Source: JANMDS01 sp031430575
GTDB lineage: Bacteria > Pseudomonadota > Gammaproteobacteria > Burkholderiales > Casimicrobiaceae
NCBI GenBank assembly: GCA_031430575.1
Contig: JANPBT010000036.1
Span: 1-9,942 of the forward strand
Direction: 5' to 3'
Length of the DNA: 9,942 bases
Shown in pieces: positions 6,908 to 9,942 of the stretch (its first letter is position 1; every line of letters starts with the position of its first letter). The notes beneath the pieces are model-generated. The model did no database searches. It was not told the DNA's origin and saw nothing but the letters and a program-made list of their open reading frames with translations. A program made the position numbers and the translations under genes.

Positions 6908-6918
6908 AAGCATTTTTC

Positions 6919-8019
6919 CTATGAAATTGACTCAATCCGTCGCGATTGCTCATAGGCTTTGCCGAAGCGGTTATTCAATAAATCAGGCAGCGCAACTTCT
7001 TCTTGGCGCACGAATCCTTGCGTCGGCAATTTGCCTTCGCGGAATAAATCGACCGCGGCACAAATGCCCGCTGCGGTGGTGATTTGAATTGCAGAGAGCG
7101 CACTTTCACCGCTTGCCGCGCGCTGCGCAAAGACTTTCCGGGCAAAAACTTCTTGCACGTAAGCGCCATTTTTCATGCCAGACACGGTAATGAACACGAG
7201 CACGACATCTTGCATGGTGGTCGGCACCGATTTGCGCAAAATTGCTTTCAGTGCTTCTTGATCGTTGGCCAATCGTAAATCGGAAAGAAGAAACTGCATG
7301 AGCTCGCGGTGACCGGGGTAGCGTACGCTTTTGTAATCCAAGCTGCGCACTTTGCCCGCGAGGGTGTCGCACAACGTGCCCAAACCGCCAGAAGTGTTGA
7401 ACGCTTCATACTCAACGCCATCGAGCGAAAAATGCTCCAAGCCTTCGAGCGGTAGCAGGGAGGTCATCGCGCCACCATGGATCGCTTCGCAGGGGTGACA
7501 ATACTCATTGATCAGGCCATCAACGCTCCAGGTCAGGTTGTATTTCAAGGCATTGGTCGGGAACGCTGGCAATGCGCCGACGCGCATTTTGACCTCATCT
7601 AACGAGTCAAATTGCTTGGCTAAATGGTAGGCCGCGATGCCAATGAACCCTGGCGCCAGCCCGCATTGGGGCATAAAAGCGGTTTGTGCGCCTTGCGCCA
7701 GTGCCATGATTTTTTTAGTCGCGGTCACGTCTTCGGTAAGATCAAAGTAGTGGCAACGCGCGGCTTTGGCAGCCGTTGCCACCGTTACTGCGAGGTGATA
7801 GGGCAGGGCGTTGACCACGGCATCGTGACCTTGCAAAAGCGAGGCTAAGGTCGATGCGTCTGCGGTTTCAAATTGCACGGTTTTGATTTTGAGCGCTGCG
7901 AGCTTTTCGAGCGCGGTAGCTGATTGATCAGCTACGGTCACAACGTAATCTCCCGATTGCGCGAGCAGATGGGCGATGGTGTGGCCAATATGGCCTGCAC
8001 CCAAGAGTATTATTTTCAT
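6919..8019 (-). CDS. Saccharopine dehydrogenase / lysine 6-dehydrogenase family oxidoreductase
   Basis: A 366-residue cytoplasmic oxidoreductase. The N-terminus is a Rossmann fold: MKIILLGAGHIG with Gly7, Gly9 and Gly12, and Asp31 at the end of the second strand, which favours NAD over NADP. Family landmarks follow: NALPYHLAVTVATAA (70-84), YFDLTED (91-97), PQCGLAPGFIG (117-127), NLTWSVDGLINEY (161-173), YEAFNTSGGLGTL (204-216) and YKSVRYPGH (229-237). These fit the saccharopine-dehydrogenase-like fold of bacterial lysine 6-dehydrogenases and saccharopine dehydrogenases (glutamate- or aminoadipate-semialdehyde-forming). The substrate is not proven; lysine or saccharopine catabolism is most likely from family and length. 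It is divergent from an Lrp/AsnC gene across 151 bp of AT-rich DNA, the usual arrangement for an amino-acid catabolic gene and its regulator. No strong Shine-Dalgarno precedes the ATG, but a start right before the dinucleotide-binding strand is standard. Confidence 0.88.
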   Translation of the reverse strand: MKIILLGAGHIGHTIAHLLAQSGDYVVTVADQSATALEKLAALKIKTVQFETADASTLASLLQGHDAVVNALPYHLAVTVATAAKAARCHYFDLTEDVTATKKIMALAQGAQTAFMPQCGLAPGFIGIAAYHLAKQFDSLDEVKMRVGALPAFPTNALKYNLTWSVDGLINEYCHPCEAIHGGAMTSLLPLEGLEHFSLDGVEYEAFNTSGGLGTLCDTLAGKVRSLDYKSVRYPGHRELMQFLLSDLRLANDQEALKAILRKSVPTTMQDVVLVFITVSGMKNGAYVQEVFARKVFAQRAASGESALSAIQITTAAGICAAVDLFREGKLPTQGFVRQEEVALPDLLNNRFGKAYEQSRRIESIS

Positions 8020-8043
8020 GGCGTTTTCGTTTGCAAAGGGTTA

Positions 8044-8077
8044 ACAATATGTTGTTTATTTTAATAATCGTTGCATA
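8044..8077. promoter_or_regulatory. Control-region module 1: ACAATATGT-N18-TTGCATA
   Basis: First copy of a two-part motif in the divergent control region. ACAATATGT (8044-8052) sits within the 4-3-4 palindrome AACA-ATA-TGTT (8043-8053); TTGCATA is at 8071-8077. The same pair with identical inner spacing recurs 76 bp downstream. It lies near the start side of the dehydrogenase gene, overlapping a weak minus-strand promoter candidate (TTGTCA 8093-8088, 18 nt, GATTAT). Binding by the adjacent Lrp/AsnC protein is inferred. Confidence 0.5.
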
Positions 8078-8119
8078 CGAAATATAGTGACAAATAGGAG
8101 TAAAGTTTGTTTAAAAAAT

Positions 8120-8153
8120 ACAATATGTAGCGTAATAAAGTTTAATTTGCATA
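8120..8153. promoter_or_regulatory. Control-region module 2: ACAATATGT-N18-TTGCATA
   Basis: Second copy, with ACAATATGT at 8120-8128 inside TACA-ATA-TGTA (8119-8129) and TTGCATA at 8147-8153. The 18-nt spacer differs from module 1 at most positions while the ends are identical, as expected of retained binding sites. It ends 17 nt before the regulator's ATG, fitting autoregulation. Confidence 0.5.
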
Positions 8154-8170
8154 TTAAGAGGCGTTTTGGA

Positions 8171-8692
8171 ATGAATAAGGCAAAAAAAGCGATACTCCCC
8201 GCGCTTCCGCTTGCGGCGGGAGTATCAGCGCAAGCGCCCGTTAGCGATAACGGGCTTGTGACGCGAGATGCGATTGATCGGGCATTGCTTGCGCATTTGC
8301 AGGCAAACGCGCGCGAAAGCGTCACTATGCTGGCCAAGAAATGTGGCGTCGCGCGCACAACGGTGCTCGCACGAATCGAGCGCATGGAAAAGTCTGGCCT
8401 CATTACCGGCTATAGCGTTCGGCTCAACGCACAAGCGATGGAGCGTAGCTTGCAGTCATATGTCGGAATTTCAGTCGCGCCGCGTGCCGGGCGCGATGTG
8501 GTCAAGCGTTTGGGTGCAATGCCAGAGATCAAATTGCTCTGTAGCGTGAGCGGTGAATTTGATTATGTCGCGTGGATTCGCGCAGATTCCGCCAACGTAC
8601 TGGATGGCTTACTCGATGAGATCGGGGAGATGGACGGGGTGATCAAAACGACGACATCGATCGTATTGGCGGAGCGCATCAACCGAGGCTAA
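8171..8692 (+). CDS. Lrp/AsnC-family transcriptional regulator
   Basis: From the ATG at 8171 the protein has 173 residues. The core is a standard Lrp/AsnC protein: RDAIDRALLAHLQANARES (32-50), helix-turn-helix at about 51-71 (VTMLAKKCGVARTTVLARIE), the wing MEKSGLITGYSVRLN, then the RAM ligand-binding domain at about 95-168 with the glycine motif LLCSVSGEFDYVAWI (122-136). Such proteins form dimers to hexadecamers and sense amino acids; the divergent dehydrogenase suggests lysine or a relative, which is inference. Oddity: 29 residues precede the normal family start. They read like a short secretory signal (MNKAKKAILPALPLAAGVSA then QA), and their DNA holds strong stems. ATG 8171 has AAGAGG 9 nt upstream; the alternative GTG at 8258 gives 144 residues, a typical length, but has no clear Shine-Dalgarno. 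The start is therefore unresolved; an earlier in-frame ATG at 8087 is unlikely. Confidence 0.9.
   Translation: MNKAKKAILPALPLAAGVSAQAPVSDNGLVTRDAIDRALLAHLQANARESVTMLAKKCGVARTTVLARIERMEKSGLITGYSVRLNAQAMERSLQSYVGISVAPRAGRDVVKRLGAMPEIKLLCSVSGEFDYVAWIRADSANVLDGLLDEIGEMDGVIKTTTSIVLAERINRG
8191..8258 (+). promoter_or_regulatory. Candidate structured mRNA leader or attenuator at the 5' end of the Lrp/AsnC gene
   Basis: Three perfect stems lie within 65 nt. S1 pairs 8191-8199 with 8218-8226 (9 bp, GATACTCCC/GGGAGTATC). S2 pairs 8208-8215 with 8229-8236 (8 bp, CGCTTGCG/CGCAAGCG). S3 pairs 8236-8243 with 8248-8255 (8 bp, GCCCGTTA/TAACGGGC) across a GCGA tetraloop of GNRA type. S1 and S2 interleave and, with only 2 nt left to cross S1, are better read as alternatives than as a pseudoknot. 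S3 ends 2 nt before GTG 8258. Three lysine codons (8177-8179 and 8183-8188) lie just before S1. No T-tract follows, so any control would more likely be translational. Confidence 0.45.
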
Positions 8693-8701
8693 TTTATGCG
8701 C

Positions 8702-8725
8702 ATACCTGCGGCGCAGTTTTGCCAT
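8702..8725 (+). repeat. Dispersed element copy E
   Basis: ATACCTGCGGCGCAG (8702-8716) followed by TTTTGCC and, after ATA, a run of T, similar to copy D's ATTTGGCTGTTTTT. It sits between convergent genes, 9 nt after the Lrp/AsnC stop. A 5-bp stem (TGCGC 8697-8701 with GCGCA 8711-8715) followed by GTTTT may act as a weak terminator for the plus-strand gene. Confidence 0.7.
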
Positions 8726-8751
8726 ATTTTTAGCGCATTTGCGTTTGATTT

Positions 8752-9111
8752 CTATCGCAATCCCGCGATGTAGCGACGCATCACCGCATCGCGCTCCGCA
8801 GAAAATGCGAAGCCAGCAGGCTCGGCGCGTGCGCTGTCTTCATCATCACTTTTAAACTCCTCGACTTCGGGAAGTCGGCGAACAGGCGCCGCAGTGAGCG
8901 CCCCCGTTGCGTCCGCTTTGGTTAGACCAAATGACACCCCAAGGACGTACGCTGATTCCTGCACACTGGGATCGGGGTGGTCGACTGCTTGTACAAGAAG
9001 CGTATTTAAGTATTCGCTATCAAACGAAGCCCGCGGCACATCCATCTCTACGCCGATGTTTCGCAGCGCCGCGCGCACGCGCGAGAAGTGAATGACTTGC
9101 TCACTGGTCAT
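8752..9111 (-). CDS. Unrecognised 119-residue protein translationally coupled to amt
   Basis: I do not recognise this family. The start ATG (9111-9109) overlaps the amt stop TGA in an ATGA arrangement, so it is very probably co-translated with amt. The protein is predicted soluble: no signal peptide or membrane helix. Residues 1-65 look folded and mostly helical (VIHFSRVRAALRNIGVEM, YLNTLLVQAVD, ESAYVLGVSFGL); residues 80-100 are strongly acidic and probably disordered (PEVEEFKSDDEDSARAEP); the end FSAERDAVMRRYIAGLR is a basic amphipathic helix. It is not a PII/GlnK protein, the usual amt partner: the T-loop and PII motifs are absent. A role in transporter regulation or assembly is only a guess from coupling. 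Confidence 0.75.
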   Translation of the reverse strand: MTSEQVIHFSRVRAALRNIGVEMDVPRASFDSEYLNTLLVQAVDHPDPSVQESAYVLGVSFGLTKADATGALTAAPVRRLPEVEEFKSDDEDSARAEPAGFAFSAERDAVMRRYIAGLR

Positions 9112-9942
9112 AACGTAGATTGAGGTGGGTGCACGGTTTCGCCGTGGGAGACGATATCAAGCCCAGCGTCTTCTTCATCGTAGTTGACCCGCAGTCGGCC
9201 GAGCCATTTAAGCAGCGAGGCGATCAGCAGCACAATAAAAAATGCATAAAGCCCGACGGCAATGGCGGCCGCGAATTGAATCATGGCCACTGCAGGCGTC
9301 GCGCCCACGATAAGGCCTGTCATCACCAGACCAATCGTCGCCGGAATCGCGTGAATCCCAAAAATATCGAGGGAGTCGTCGCGCGTGTGAAAACGGCGCA
9401 AGGTCACGGCGCCGAAATAGCCGGCACCGCCGCCAAAAAAGCCGAATAAAACTGCGGCAAATGGTGAGATCCATCCCGCGGCCGCGGAGCACGCGATTGC
9501 GCCTGAGAGCGCGCCAGAGACCATCCCAAGCGTAGAAGTAATTCCTCGATTGATCGACTCAATGACTGACCACATAAAAAGCCCGCCTGCCGCCGCGACC
9601 ATCGTATTGACCGCGCCGGATCCGGGCGATTCCCGCACCACCGCGCCTGATTCATTGAAACCAATCCAGCCGACCAACATGATGAGTGCCCCGAAGACCG
9701 CCAAGCCAAGGTGATAGGGCGGCATCGGTACACGCCCGTAACTGTGGCGATTGCCCGTTACGATGGCTAAGGCCAGTGCGCCCGCGCCGGTGGCGACATG
9801 CATGAGCGCTCCCGCCCAATCCATCACACCCTCAATGGCCATCAAGCCGGTCGGACGCCAGATCCAGTACACCAACGGCAATAAAACGAGCCCAGCCCAC
9901 GCGGCGCTGATCATGACGACCGCAGACAAACGAAGCCTTTCC
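9108..9942 (-). CDS. amt: Ammonium transporter (Amt family), C-terminal part, 5' end outside the window
   Basis: The frame is open to the right edge: codons E-R-L-R precede the TTG at 9929, matching the E-R-M/L-R-F-S segment internal to Amt proteins, so the TTG is not the start and the gene is partial. Counting residues from that TTG, the visible part has about eight membrane helices and the conserved pore features: first twin histidine His44 in W-A-G-A-L-M-H-V, GWIGFN at 87-92, VNTMVAAAGG at 107-116, TSTLGMVSGALSGAIA at 131-146, DDSLDIFGIH with the second twin histidine His193, and the cytosolic tail LRVNYDEEDAGLDIVSHGE (246-264), the allosteric C-terminus characteristic of the family. The segment after His193 (AIPATIG) departs from the common GVGGI, and PPYH replaces the usual PHN. 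The loop between the last two helices is short. It conducts NH4+/NH3 across the inner membrane; no glnK is visible. Confidence 0.92.
   Translation of the reverse strand, partial: ERLRLSAVVMISAAWAGLVLLPLVYWIWRPTGLMAIEGVMDWAGALMHVATGAGALALAIVTGNRHSYGRVPMPPYHLGLAVFGALIMLVGWIGFNESGAVVRESPGSGAVNTMVAAAGGLFMWSVIESINRGITSTLGMVSGALSGAIACSAAAGWISPFAAVLFGFFGGGAGYFGAVTLRRFHTRDDSLDIFGIHAIPATIGLVMTGLIVGATPAVAMIQFAAAIAVGLYAFFIVLLIASLLKWLGRLRVNYDEEDAGLDIVSHGETVHPPQSTL

Noticed and set aside
6771..7082. Plus-strand open frame spanning the copy D hairpin and the dehydrogenase 3' end
   Set aside because: It crosses the repeat and runs antisense into a well-supported gene; no recognisable product or ribosome site.
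8087..8170. Upstream in-frame ATG for the Lrp/AsnC gene
   Set aside because: The added stretch is AT-rich control DNA containing module 2, with no homologous look to Lrp N-termini.
8191..8236. H-type pseudoknot formed by S1 and S2 together
   Set aside because: Only 2 nt (8227-8228) would be left to cross the 9-bp S1, too short for the minor groove; alternative pairing is more plausible.
1552..8725. Reading the five repeats as a CRISPR array or tandem repeat
   Set aside because: The copies are kilobases apart, in both orientations, with unrelated DNA between them.
8883..8896. Possible sixth copy of the dispersed element (GGCGCCGCAG)
   Set aside because: Only about 10 bases match, the flanks do not, and it lies in the middle of coding sequence; consistent with chance in GC-rich DNA.
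9120..9449. Plus-strand open frame opposite amt
   Set aside because: Shadow of a clear Amt coding frame; no start signal or protein-like features.

Overview
The window reads as chromosomal DNA of a Gram-negative proteobacterium. It encodes two lipobox lipoproteins, a tripartite RND efflux adaptor and pump, an Amt ammonium transporter and an Lrp/AsnC regulator. Gene style and moderately high GC suggest Betaproteobacteria, but this is an impression only. There are no rRNA or tRNA genes, CRISPR array or prophage. One insertion sequence end lies at the left edge.

Layout. 1-140: right end of an IS3-family element (transposase C-terminus plus terminal inverted repeat). 225-1532 (+): a GNAT acyltransferase of the phosphinothricin/methionine-sulfoximine type, followed 3 nt later by a CsgG-like lipoprotein. 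1533-1630: a long imperfect palindrome between convergent genes. 1631-6586 (-): an efflux operon read tetR, lipoprotein adaptor, RND pump, with an overlapping adaptor/pump junction and two inverted TGAC-N5-GTCA operators on a good sigma70-type promoter. No outer-membrane channel gene is visible. 6587-6918: operators, a possible terminator, an unassigned open stretch and a hairpin repeat. 6919-8019 (-): a saccharopine/lysine dehydrogenase family enzyme, divergent from an Lrp/AsnC regulator (8171-8692, +) across an AT-rich control region. 8752-9942 (-): the C-terminal part of an Amt transporter, whose stop overlaps the start of an unrecognised 119-residue protein.

Most notable signals: (1) a dispersed element with palindromic core CTGCGGCGCAG and conserved flanks occurs five times, always at the 3' end of a gene; one copy lies inside the coding tail of the efflux adaptor. 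(2) The first 29 codons of the Lrp/AsnC gene carry three strong stems, two mutually exclusive, placed just after a cluster of lysine codons and just before a GTG that would give a normal-length Lrp protein; this looks like a structured leader or attenuator. (3) The control region upstream has two copies of a two-part motif (ACAATATGT, 18 nt, TTGCATA) exactly 76 bp apart. (4) An uncharacterised gene is translationally coupled to amt.

How they may work together: the TetR protein probably represses its own operon and the pump. The Lrp/AsnC protein probably controls the divergent dehydrogenase in response to an amino acid, plausibly lysine. The Amt pair would serve ammonium uptake or sensing.
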